The notes beneath the pieces are model-generated. The model was not told the DNA's origin. It saw nothing but the letters and a program-made list of their open reading frames with translations, and ran no database searches. Positions 1-7,038 of a DNA stretch of 22,915 bases are shown piece after piece. Source of the DNA: CAZBQG01 sp964493945. Its GTDB lineage: Bacteria > Pseudomonadota > Alphaproteobacteria > Rhodospirillales > UBA2165. The stretch is taken from assembly GCA_964493945.1 (NCBI GenBank), contig CAZBQG010000035.1, positions 1 through 22,915 on the forward strand. The letters are read 5' to 3'. The position numbers were made by a program, and so were the translations under genes. Position 1 is the first letter of the stretch, and every line of letters starts with the position of its first letter.

Positions 1-51
1 CGGCTGTGCACTCAAATCAGCCAAAATTTACCGGTTGATGGGGGTGTCCAG

Positions 52-73
52 GTTTCTGAGATGTTTCTGAGGA
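52..73. repeat. Tandem 11-bp near-repeat
   Basis: GTTTCTGAGAT (52-62) is followed directly by GTTTCTGAGGA (63-73), so nine bases repeat exactly with an 11-base period, close to one helical turn. It lies in the non-coding edge and its function is unknown. It may be chance. Confidence 0.4.
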
Positions 74-139
74 AAAGTTTTTTTGACCGCGCCGACCGTC
101 CGCAGAAATGGAATCCAGTCGCGGAGCAGAGATTTCGGT

Positions 140-153
140 CAGGTGATCACCTG
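140..153. repeat. Perfect 14-bp palindrome CAGGTGATCACCTG
   Basis: The 14 bases are identical to their reverse complement. They lie 11 bases beyond the stop codon of the flavin oxidoreductase gene, outside coding sequence. With no loop and no T-run it does not look like a terminator. A dimeric protein-binding site or chance are the alternatives. Confidence 0.45.
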
Positions 154-164
154 GAGCTACCCGT

Positions 165-1259
165 TCAGCCGCCCGCCCAGTCCCCCATGGCGGGATGGGC
201 GCGGGCGTATTTTTTGGGCGCCGGAGCTTTATGGCCGAGCTCGACGGCCGCGTGCCAGGGCCAGCGGGGATTGAACAGCATGGCGCGTCCCAGGGCCACC
301 ATATCCGCCTGACCCGAACGGATGATCTGATCGGCCTGGGCGGGTTCGTTGATGAGGCCGACGCTGATCACGGTAATATTGGTCTGGCGCCTGATTTCGG
401 CCGCGAATTCAACCTGATAGCCCGGACCCACCTGGATCACCTGGGACGGATCGAGCCCGCCCGTCGAAGCATCAATAAAATCACAGCCGCGTTTTTCCAA
501 TTCCTTAGCCAAAGCCAATGTGCCTTCCAGGTCCCAGCCGCCCTCGATCCAATCGGTGGCCGAGAGGCGGATGCCCAGGGGTTTGGAGGCCGGCCAGGCG
601 GTACGCATGGTCTCGAACAATTCAAGGGGAAAGCGCATCCGGTTTTCGAGCGATCCGCCATAGCCATCGTCGCGCTGATTGGTCAGGGGCGAGAGGAATT
701 CATGGACCAGATAGCCGTGCGCCCCCTGAATTTCGATCAGGTCGAAACCGGCGGTGTCGGCGCGAATGGCTGCCTGGGCGAATGTCTCCTTGATTTCCGC
801 CATGCCCGCCTCGTCGAGGGCGCGGGGAAGAACAGCTTGGTTGTCCCAGGCGATTGCCGATGGGGCCACCACGTCCCATTCTGGGCCGCTTGCCATCAGC
901 TTTTCGCGGAGCTCCTGGGGCATACCGACCATCTTCTTGCGCCCCGAATGGCCCATTTGGATGCCCATGGCCGCATCGCCGGCGGTCTTGCAAAAACTGA
1001 CCACCCGGCCCAGCGCCGCTTGGTTATCGTCCGAATACAACCCCATGGAGCCCGGACCCCCGCGCGCCTGTTTGGAGACCGAGGTGCCTTCGACCATGAC
1101 CAGGGCGGCACCCGAGACGGCGAATTGGCCGAGATGCATCAGGTGCCAGTCCTGGGCGTTGCCGTCGACGGAACTTTGCTGGGCCATGGGCGAAACCACA
1201 ATGCGGTTGGCCAGCTCCAGGCCCCCCAGCCGGATAGGTGAAAACAGATGATCGGTCAT
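165..1259 (-). CDS. Old Yellow Enzyme family NADH:flavin oxidoreductase (YqjM/NamA-like)
   Basis: This 364-residue TIM-barrel flavoprotein is full length for the YqjM class. Family members use FMN and NAD(P)H to reduce activated C=C bonds in the cytosol. Visible motifs are the N-terminal FMN region VVSPMAQQSS (21-30), QMGHSGRK (101-108), GAHGYLVHEFLSPLTNQR (179-196), the YGGSLENR signature (200-207) and GRAMLFNPRWP near the C-terminus. The usual substrate-anchoring pair of YqjM-type enzymes is His-x-x-His. Here it reads Gln178-Gly-Ala-His181, with the proton-donor-type Tyr183 retained, so the pocket is altered. The position equivalent to the redox-tuning Cys of YqjM is Ala26. It is the last gene of the minus-strand operon, starting two bases after the stop of the upstream epimerase gene. 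A role in the sugar pathway is inference; it could be a general ene-reductase. Confidence 0.9.
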   Translation of the reverse strand: MTDHLFSPIRLGGLELANRIVVSPMAQQSSVDGNAQDWHLMHLGQFAVSGAALVMVEGTSVSKQARGGPGSMGLYSDDNQAALGRVVSFCKTAGDAAMGIQMGHSGRKKMVGMPQELREKLMASGPEWDVVAPSAIAWDNQAVLPRALDEAGMAEIKETFAQAAIRADTAGFDLIEIQGAHGYLVHEFLSPLTNQRDDGYGGSLENRMRFPLELFETMRTAWPASKPLGIRLSATDWIEGGWDLEGTLALAKELEKRGCDFIDASTGGLDPSQVIQVGPGYQVEFAAEIRRQTNITVISVGLINEPAQADQIIRSGQADMVALGRAMLFNPRWPWHAAVELGHKAPAPKKYARAHPAMGDWAGG

Positions 1260-1261
1260 GA

Positions 1262-2206
1262 TTACATATTCCCATAGGTGCTGTTGCGCAGCATCTCATA
1301 GCCCTTGATCAGTTCCCCGATGCCGCTTTCCAGCCCATGGGCGGTGGCGAAGCCGGTGGCCTCTATCTTTTCGTTGGAAACGATATAGTCGCGCTTGTCC
1401 GGGTCCTCGCCGATGGGGGCCTCAAGGAAGACGAAATTGGGCACCTGTTCGCGGATTTTTTCGCAAAGCTCCCATTTGGACAGGTTGGCCTCGGAAAGGC
1501 CCACATTATAGGCCTCGCCTTTCATGATATCGAAATTATCCATGGCATGGATGAAAGCGCGGGCCACGTCCCGGATATGGATGTAGTTGCGTTTGAAATG
1601 GCTTTCGAACAGGACGATGGCCCGGTCATTGACCGCCCGGTAGACGAAATCATTGACCAAAAGGTCGATGCGCATGCGGGGCGCCATACCGAAGACGGTG
1701 GCCAGGCGCAGGCTGATGCCCGAAGGGTGTGCCAGCACCATCTCCTCAGCCTCAACTTTTGTTTTGCCATAAAGGGAGACGGGCCGCATGGGGGTTTCCT
1801 CGGTGCAGAACTTGCCGGGCTCGCCGATGCCATAGCCCGAATTGCTGATGGGCGTGATCACCCGCTGATCGGGGCTGGTGAGGCCCAACAATGTGCCGAT
1901 GGCGTCCCGGTTGGTGCTGGTGGCCGCAATCTGGTCTTCGTCACAGATGGGCGCGCCCACCAGGGCGGCCAGGGGGATGATGATATCGGCCTTGGCCACC
2001 AGGGACTTGAGCAGGGATTCGTTTCGTGCATCGCCCTGCACCACCTGAAAATTGTCATCGGCGCAAAGCTGGGACAGGCTGTTCTGGAGGAACATGAAAT
2101 TATCAAAAACGGTGACCCGGTGGCCCAGTTCGAGGAGCGCAGGGACGGCGATGGAGCCCAGATACCCGGCCCCGCCGGTGACCAATATGGAATATGTTTC
2201 GGCCAT
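1262..2206 (-). CDS. NAD-dependent epimerase/dehydratase (extended SDR)
   Basis: This 314-residue extended short-chain dehydrogenase/reductase probably acts on a nucleotide-linked sugar in the cytosol as an epimerase, reductase or dehydratase. The N-terminal Rossmann motif GGAGYLG lies at 11-17, an acidic residue (Asp35) sits at the end of beta-2 where NAD ribose binds, and the catalytic YGKTK motif gives Tyr146 and Lys150. The third catalytic position falls in PISNSGYGIG (119-128), a variant of the usual SSxxVYG. The ATG is preceded by AAGGAA at good spacing. It sits between the DegT-fold gene and the flavin oxidoreductase gene in the same operon. The exact substrate cannot be read from sequence; by context it handles the product of the 3-dehydratase or of the transketolase pair. 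Confidence 0.85.
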   Translation of the reverse strand: MAETYSILVTGGAGYLGSIAVPALLELGHRVTVFDNFMFLQNSLSQLCADDNFQVVQGDARNESLLKSLVAKADIIIPLAALVGAPICDEDQIAATSTNRDAIGTLLGLTSPDQRVITPISNSGYGIGEPGKFCTEETPMRPVSLYGKTKVEAEEMVLAHPSGISLRLATVFGMAPRMRIDLLVNDFVYRAVNDRAIVLFESHFKRNYIHIRDVARAFIHAMDNFDIMKGEAYNVGLSEANLSKWELCEKIREQVPNFVFLEAPIGEDPDKRDYIVSNEKIEATGFATAHGLESGIGELIKGYEMLRNSTYGNM

Positions 2207-2218
2207 TATGGGGTTCCT

Positions 2219-3388
2219 TTAATCACAGACCTTGTCCAGCACCTTATAGAGCCCGTCGATCTGGCGGCTCAGATCATAGGGATGATTGCCGACGAAAAAG
2301 CCATGGTCATGGGCCAGATCAGCGTTGTGCATCTCACCCACCAGGGAGCTGTCGAAATGTTGGATCACCTCGTGGCGGGGGAAACATCCGCCGGTGATGA
2401 TGCGGGCGCCGATTTCGGCTTCGCGCAATGCCTCGATCACGGCAGGTCTGCCGGTCCCGCGTGAGGGATCGAGGATGATGGTAAAGCAGAAACTGGAGGA
2501 TTTGCCACATTCGCGCTGGATGGTGAAACGTTCGTCTTCGCCGAAGACCTCCTGGAAATGAGCCATATTTTTCCGTCTGACCCGAGTCATTTCGGGCAAT
2601 TTCCCCAATTGCACCAGGCCCACGGCGGCGTTGATTTCCTGGGGGCGCAGATTGTAGCCGGGCAGGATGAAGCGGTAGGCCTCATAAAAATCCTCGTCCC
2701 GGGGCTCGAACAGCGGAGAGCCGTCTTCCAGCCCCCGCGTCCAGCCATGGGCTCGGATGGAGCGGGCCAGGTCGCCCAGCTCCCGGTCATCGGTCAGCAT
2801 CATGCCGCCCTCGACGGTGGAGATATGATGGGAATAAAAGGAGCTGAAGGTGCCTAAATCGCCAAAGGTTCCGGTCTTTTGCCCGTCCAGCTCCGCATCC
2901 ATGCTTTCGCAGTTATCCTCGAAAAAGATCAAGTCATGTTCGTCGGCGAAGGCCCGGATGATATCCAGCCGGGCGGGGTTGCCCAGCACGCTGACTCCGA
3001 TGATGGCCCTGGTCGCCGGGGTGAGGGCGTCCTGCAACTGGCTGGTATCCATATTCAACGTGTCCAGCTCCACATCCACGAAGCGCAATTTCAGCCCATA
3101 TTGCTGCAAGGGCGCGAAGGTGGTGCTCCAGGCGATGGCCGGCACGATCACCTCATCTCCGCGCTTCAGGGGCGCCTTGGCCTTGTAACTAAGCGCCGCG
3201 ACGGCGGCCAGATTGGCCGACGAGCCCGAATTGGTCATCACCGCATAGCGGTGCCCGAAATAGGCGGCGAAGGCAATCTCGAATTTGGCCACCCGCTCTC
3301 CCATGGTCAGGTAACCAGAAGAGATCACCTCCATGGCCACTTCTTTTTCTTCCGGGCCCCAGCTATCGGCCGCCAGATCGTAAAACAT
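2219..3388 (-). CDS. DegT-family PLP/PMP-dependent sugar 3-dehydratase (ColD/RfbH-like)
   Basis: This 389-residue DegT/DnrJ/EryC1/StrS-fold protein shows the substrate loop YLTMGERVAKFE (26-37), TNSGSSAN (52-59), the cofactor-binding FEDNCES (156-162; Asp158 contacts the pyridine nitrogen) and SFYSHHISTVEGG (183-195). In ordinary sugar aminotransferases the first position of this HH pair is the PLP-binding lysine; here it is His187. That replacement is the hallmark of ColD (GDP-4-keto-6-deoxymannose 3-dehydratase) and RfbH/E1-type enzymes, which remove the C3 hydroxyl to give 3,6-dideoxy-4-ketosugars. RfbH/E1 need a separate iron-sulfur flavin reductase; none is encoded in this window, which favours the reductase-independent ColD type. 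It lies between two SDR genes in the operon. The nucleotide carrier is unknown. Aminotransferase activity is unlikely without the lysine. Confidence 0.88.
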   Translation of the reverse strand: MFYDLAADSWGPEEKEVAMEVISSGYLTMGERVAKFEIAFAAYFGHRYAVMTNSGSSANLAAVAALSYKAKAPLKRGDEVIVPAIAWSTTFAPLQQYGLKLRFVDVELDTLNMDTSQLQDALTPATRAIIGVSVLGNPARLDIIRAFADEHDLIFFEDNCESMDAELDGQKTGTFGDLGTFSSFYSHHISTVEGGMMLTDDRELGDLARSIRAHGWTRGLEDGSPLFEPRDEDFYEAYRFILPGYNLRPQEINAAVGLVQLGKLPEMTRVRRKNMAHFQEVFGEDERFTIQRECGKSSSFCFTIILDPSRGTGRPAVIEALREAEIGARIITGGCFPRHEVIQHFDSSLVGEMHNADLAHDHGFFVGNHPYDLSRQIDGLYKVLDKVCD

Positions 3389-3396
3389 TTGCCCGC

Positions 3397-4296
3397 CTAT
3401 TCTTCCGAATTGACCTGGGGTTCATCATCATGGAGTTCGCGGAACACATGTTCGATGCATTCCAAAAGCCCCTGGCCGAACTCGACGCTGGGATTATTGA
3501 CCAGCTTGACGCCCACCGAGGGGGCGAAGGAATAGGGCGTCAGGGTGTAATGGCCCTTGTAATCCTGTTCCAGCATTTCAATATCCACCCGGTCGTCCAT
3601 CATCTCCTTGAGAAGCTCGAGAAGGTCCTTGTAACGGTATCGTTCCAGACCGGTGAGAATGACGTTCTGATTGCGAAAGCCATCATCGAGAATATCGACG
3701 CTGAGCTTGGCCGCATCCCGGCCGTGGACATATTCCCGTTCCTCCGACCCGTCGCCGGGGAAGGTGATTTTGCCTTCCTCCAGGGCCTGGCGGATGATCC
3801 GGTAGATGCGGTTGGAGGAATCGGCCCGCTCGCCATAGACCGACCCGTAGCGGATGATCGTGTAATCCAGATCATATTGCTGGGCATATTGTTCGATGAT
3901 CAGCTCGGAGCATTTTTTGGATGTGCCGTAAAAGGCGCCTTTCCTGGAAAAGACATAGACCGAACTGGCATAGACGAAACGCCGGATGCCGTGTGTGCGG
4001 CAGGCTTCCAGCACATTGAGATTGCCCATGATGTTGAGGTTCATGGTCTCCAGGGGGCGGTCGATGGAATCATTGAGATCGGCCAGCCCGGCGAAATTAT
4101 AGATCACGTCCTGGCCTTCCACGGCCCGGTTTACGGCCTTGGCGTCCATGACGTTACCCTGCTGATAGGTGACGGCCTCGTTGGGGAAGCGCGGTGCCGC
4201 CTGATCGAAGACGCTCACCTGATAGCCGCGCCCGGTCAGCTCGTCCACCACATAGCTTCCGAGGAAACCTGCGCCGCCCAGGATCAAAACCTTCAT
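3397..4296 (-). CDS. NAD-dependent epimerase/dehydratase (extended SDR), second copy
   Basis: This 299-residue extended SDR protein has Rossmann motif GGAGFLGS (7-14), catalytic YGTSK (Tyr123, Lys127) and the preceding serine in YASSVYVF (Ser111 or Ser112). The open frame extends upstream to 4467, but the start at 4296 is chosen for three reasons. The Rossmann fold begins right there, AGGAAGGAAA sits just upstream as a strong ribosome-binding site, and the longer version would overlap the previous gene by 140 bases. It is likely a nucleotide-sugar epimerase, reductase or dehydratase in the same pathway as the 3-dehydratase encoded 8 bases downstream. The two SDR proteins of this operon differ clearly in sequence, so they probably catalyse separate steps. 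Confidence 0.87.
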   Translation of the reverse strand: MKVLILGGAGFLGSYVVDELTGRGYQVSVFDQAAPRFPNEAVTYQQGNVMDAKAVNRAVEGQDVIYNFAGLADLNDSIDRPLETMNLNIMGNLNVLEACRTHGIRRFVYASSVYVFSRKGAFYGTSKKCSELIIEQYAQQYDLDYTIIRYGSVYGERADSSNRIYRIIRQALEEGKITFPGDGSEEREYVHGRDAAKLSVDILDDGFRNQNVILTGLERYRYKDLLELLKEMMDDRVDIEMLEQDYKGHYTLTPYSFAPSVGVKLVNNPSVEFGQGLLECIEHVFRELHDDEPQVNSEE

Positions 4297-4327
4297 CGAC
4301 TTTCCTTCCTGCATGAGAAAATCGCTA

Positions 4328-5257
4328 TTATCCTTTGAAAAATTTACATAAATGGTAAATCGAACTGCGTCCCATGGCAAGCATGGACTGGGCCGAAGAG
4401 CCGCCGATATGGGGCGTCGGCCAGAGGTTTGCCAGACCCAGAAGTTCCTGATCGGGGCAGGGCTCAAGCTCGAACACGTCTAGGGCCGCGCCGGCGATGC
4501 GGCCTTCAATGAGCGCCTGTTTCAAGTCCTCTTGATTGACGATACCACCCCGGGCCGCGTTGATCAGATAGGCGTCGGGCTTCATCCCGTCCAGCACCGC
4601 TGCATCCACCATGCCCCGGGTCAGATCGGTCAGCGGCGTGTGAACGGTGATCACATCGGCGCCGGTGTAGATATCTTCCTTGCTTGCTTCCTTCAGCCCA
4701 TGGGCTTGGTAATACTCCGCCTGATCGATGATATCATTGACCAGGATTTGGCAGCCGAGCGGTTCCAGGAGCATGGCCACTTCCTTGCCCACAAACCCCA
4801 CGCCGATAATGCCGACGGTGCAGCTTGAAAGATCGCGGCCGCCATCCTTCAGCCACGCACCCCGGCGGAGATCGAGCGACGAGCCGTAAAGGTTGCGGTT
4901 GAGGCCGATCATGAAGCTCAAAGTCATTTCGGCCACGCCCCGCCGGTTGAGGCCGCCGCTCCAGCCCAGCGTCACGCCGGCCTCTTCCATGGCCGTCAGG
5001 TCCAGATTGTCCAGCCCCACGCCATATTTGGAGATCATGCGCAACTCCGGCAGGCGAGCCAGAAAATCGCTATCCACCGGCTCCAGGCTGATGACCGCGC
5101 CGGGGACGCCGGCCAGAAATGAAATCAGCTCGTCGCCCGCCAATCCACCGCCGCTATCGTTGAATTCGGCTGCGGGGAATTCCGCAAGCATTTCCTGGCG
5201 CAATGTGGTGTTTTGGGAAAAGCTGCTCGAGACTATTTTGATGGGAATTTGGGTCAA
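4328..5257 (-). CDS. D-isomer-specific 2-hydroxyacid dehydrogenase (phosphoglycerate dehydrogenase-like)
   Basis: This 309-residue protein matches the catalytic plus NAD-binding domains of D-2-hydroxyacid dehydrogenases, without the C-terminal ACT regulatory domain of SerA. The signatures SKYGVGLDNLD (76-86), NAD motif GVGFVG (152-157), Arg236 in NAARGG, Glu265 in DVFELEP and His283 in TPHIGG form the complete catalytic set. The start is a TTG (5255-5257) with TAGGA just upstream, 4 bases after the stop of the transketolase C-terminal gene. The known reaction type is interconversion of a D-2-hydroxyacid (for example glycerate or 3-phosphoglycerate) and its 2-keto acid. Beside a transketolase pair, one can infer that it makes or removes a hydroxypyruvate-type ketol donor, but the substrate is not proven. 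Confidence 0.87.
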   Translation of the reverse strand: MTQIPIKIVSSSFSQNTTLRQEMLAEFPAAEFNDSGGGLAGDELISFLAGVPGAVISLEPVDSDFLARLPELRMISKYGVGLDNLDLTAMEEAGVTLGWSGGLNRRGVAEMTLSFMIGLNRNLYGSSLDLRRGAWLKDGGRDLSSCTVGIIGVGFVGKEVAMLLEPLGCQILVNDIIDQAEYYQAHGLKEASKEDIYTGADVITVHTPLTDLTRGMVDAAVLDGMKPDAYLINAARGGIVNQEDLKQALIEGRIAGAALDVFELEPCPDQELLGLANLWPTPHIGGSSAQSMLAMGRSSIYHLCKFFKG

Positions 5258-5261
5258 TTTC

Positions 5262-6206
5262 CTAGCCTTTTACCAACCGAATACCCGCTTCCACGATATG
5301 GGGGGTGTCGATCTTGTAAAAATCGTGCAATTCGTCCCGGTCGCCATTGACCACCTCGAAGCCGTCCATCAGTCCCAGCCGCTTGCAGGCCGGCATGGCG
5401 CCCGCATCGATCAGGGCCTCGGCCAGGGCGCTGCCCATGCCGCCTTCCAAAAGCTGTTCTTCAACCGTCAGCAGGGCATCATAGCCATCCAAAGCGGCGG
5501 TCAGGGCCCGGCCATCCAGGGGTTTGAGGCGGAAGAGATCGATGACACCGGCATTGATCCCTTGTTCTTTAAGCAAATTGGCCGCCTTCATGGCCTTGTG
5601 GGTCATATAGCCGCAGGCGGCGATGGCCAGATCGCTGCCTTGGGCCAAATGTCCGAAACCCTGGCCCATGACCTGATCGAAGGCACCTCCGTAAAGATCG
5701 GGCTGGGGCATGCGTTCCAGGCGAATATAGCTGAAAGTGGGGGTCTCCAGAATGTCCCGGGTCATGCAAACGGCGGCCTCGGCATCGGCCGGGCTCAGGA
5801 CCCGGATGCCGTTGAGTGCGCGCATGCAGGCGATATCTTCGGGCGTGAAATGGGTCAAGGCCGCATGGTCATAGCCAAGCCCGACGCCGACGGCCAGTAT
5901 GGTGACCGGCAGGCCCATGGATGAAATAACGCATTTCACCTGTTCATAGCAGCGCGCCGTGATGAAGGGCGCCATGGCATAGAGAAAGACCTTCTTGCCG
6001 CTTTGCGCCAGGCCCGAAGTCACATCCACCATATTCTGCTCGGCGATGCCCAGATGCAGGAATTGATCGGGTAGGTCTTCACGGAAGATATCAAGCGCCG
6101 CGGCGCCCAGATCGGCGCTCAGGAAATAAATATCGCGGTCTTTGCGGGCGGCTTCGGTGATGGTTTCGATCACCGCGTCGCGCATAAGTGTGGGCTTTTG
6201 GGCCAT
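5262..6206 (-). CDS. Transketolase, C-terminal subunit
   Basis: This 314-residue protein corresponds to the pyrimidine-binding and C-terminal domains of transketolase. It would work as a heterodimer with the N-terminal subunit encoded immediately upstream. LGIAEQNMV (52-60) holds the conserved glutamate (Glu56) that activates the thiamine diphosphate aminopyrimidine, and DHAALTHFTPEDIA (113-126) matches the family's substrate/cofactor loop. An in-frame GTG lies at 6218, but the ATG at 6206 is preferred because AAAGGTGG sits 8 bases before it and it leaves a 1-base gap after the upstream stop. Split transketolases are common in archaea and in specialised clusters. Its place in a deoxysugar operon suggests a dedicated ketol-transfer role rather than the pentose phosphate pathway; that is inference. 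Confidence 0.88.
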   Translation of the reverse strand: MAQKPTLMRDAVIETITEAARKDRDIYFLSADLGAAALDIFREDLPDQFLHLGIAEQNMVDVTSGLAQSGKKVFLYAMAPFITARCYEQVKCVISSMGLPVTILAVGVGLGYDHAALTHFTPEDIACMRALNGIRVLSPADAEAAVCMTRDILETPTFSYIRLERMPQPDLYGGAFDQVMGQGFGHLAQGSDLAIAACGYMTHKAMKAANLLKEQGINAGVIDLFRLKPLDGRALTAALDGYDALLTVEEQLLEGGMGSALAEALIDAGAMPACKRLGLMDGFEVVNGDRDELHDFYKIDTPHIVEAGIRLVKG

Positions 6207-6207
6207 G

Positions 6208-7038
6208 TTATGCACCACCTTTCGGGCCCAGGTCCAAATCAGCTCTTGCTTTGGCCATATGGGCCTCGTCCGGCATGCGGTTATGCCACTCTGACCGCCC
6301 TTCCATATAGGAGATACCCTTGCCCTTGACCGTATTGGCGATGATCGCCAGGGGTTTACCGTCGGTTTTGCTGATCAGACCGAAGGCTTTGTTCAGATCG
6401 TCGAAGGAATGGCCATCGATGCTGATGGCGTACCAGCCGAAGCTGCGCCATTTATCTTCCAGATCACCAAGTTCAAGAAGCTCCTCCGTGCGTCCCAGGA
6501 TGCAAAGGGAATTGCGGTCGACAATGCCGATCAGTTTGTCCAGATTATGATGGGCTGCGAACATGGCCGATTCCCAGACGCTGCCCTCGTAACATTCTCC
6601 GTCGCCCAGAACGACGAAGCTGCGGTTTTCCTTGCCGTCCCGTCTGGCGGCAAGGGCCATGCCGGCTCCCATGCCCAATCCGTGGCCTAAGGAGCCAGAT
6701 ATGCCCTCGATGCCCGGCACCCGCCAATCCGCATACATGCCCAGAATGCTGCCGGGCAGGGTGAAGCGTTCCAACTCATCTTTTGGGAAGAAGCCCAGGT
6801 CGGCCAGGATGGGATAAAGGGCCATGGCCGCGTGGCCCTTGGAGATGATCACCCGGTCGCGGTCCGGAGATGCTGGATTTTTGGCATCGTAATTGGCGAT
6901 GCCGTTGTAATAAAGGCTGATCAATATTTCGGTGCAGGAATAGCAGGACGGCAAATGGCCCTTGCGCGGGCGCATGGCCATTTCGAACAATTCGCGGCGC
7001 AACCAGGCCGCCTTTTCCTTGAGGTCGTTAATCTTCAT
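6208..7038 (-). CDS. Transketolase, N-terminal (thiamine diphosphate-binding) subunit
   Basis: This 276-residue protein equals the first domain of transketolase. SKGHA (66-70, with the conserved histidine), GSLGHGLGMGAGMA (115-128) and the diphosphate/Mg2+ motif starting GDGE (145-148) and closing at Asn176 are all present, so cofactor binding should be intact. Its ATG overlaps the stop of the radical SAM gene as ATGA (7035-7038), a sign of translational coupling, and its stop is one base from the next start. It probably forms the active site together with the C-terminal subunit. A PDH-E1 or DXS-type enzyme is less likely: the SKGHA and GSLGHGL motifs fit transketolase and the lengths match split transketolases. 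Confidence 0.9.
   Translation of the reverse strand: MKINDLKEKAAWLRRELFEMAMRPRKGHLPSCYSCTEILISLYYNGIANYDAKNPASPDRDRVIISKGHAAMALYPILADLGFFPKDELERFTLPGSILGMYADWRVPGIEGISGSLGHGLGMGAGMALAARRDGKENRSFVVLGDGECYEGSVWESAMFAAHHNLDKLIGIVDRNSLCILGRTEELLELGDLEDKWRSFGWYAISIDGHSFDDLNKAFGLISKTDGKPLAIIANTVKGKGISYMEGRSEWHNRMPDEAHMAKARADLDLGPKGGA

Larger units (their letters stand above)
1..164. other. Non-coding left edge downstream of the oxidoreductase gene
   Basis: No credible gene is seen here. Short open frames on the plus strand are antisense to, or run into, the oxidoreductase gene and carry no recognisable motif. The stretch holds a tandem 11-base near-repeat (52-73), a T-run near 79-85 and a perfect 14-base palindrome (140-153). 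No convincing rho-independent terminator (GC-rich stem followed by a T-run on the minus strand) could be found for the long minus-strand operon that ends at 165. Confidence 0.5.

Noticed and set aside
61..312. 83-codon plus-strand frame at the left edge
   Set aside because: No ribosome-binding site or motif, and its second half is antisense to the flavin oxidoreductase gene.
1337..2464. 375-codon plus-strand open frame
   Set aside because: It lies antisense to the epimerase and DegT-fold genes, has no family motif and reflects GC-rich codon structure. The same holds for long antisense frames at 195-1241, 3430-4338, 4893-5924, 7866-8999 and 8461-9579.
2219..3388. Annotation as a perosamine-type sugar aminotransferase
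   Set aside because: The PLP-binding lysine is replaced by histidine, which fits 3-dehydratases instead.
4297..4467. Upstream extension of the second epimerase gene
   Set aside because: It would add 57 residues before the Rossmann fold and overlap the dehydrogenase gene by 140 bases; a strong ribosome-binding site precedes the ATG at 4296.
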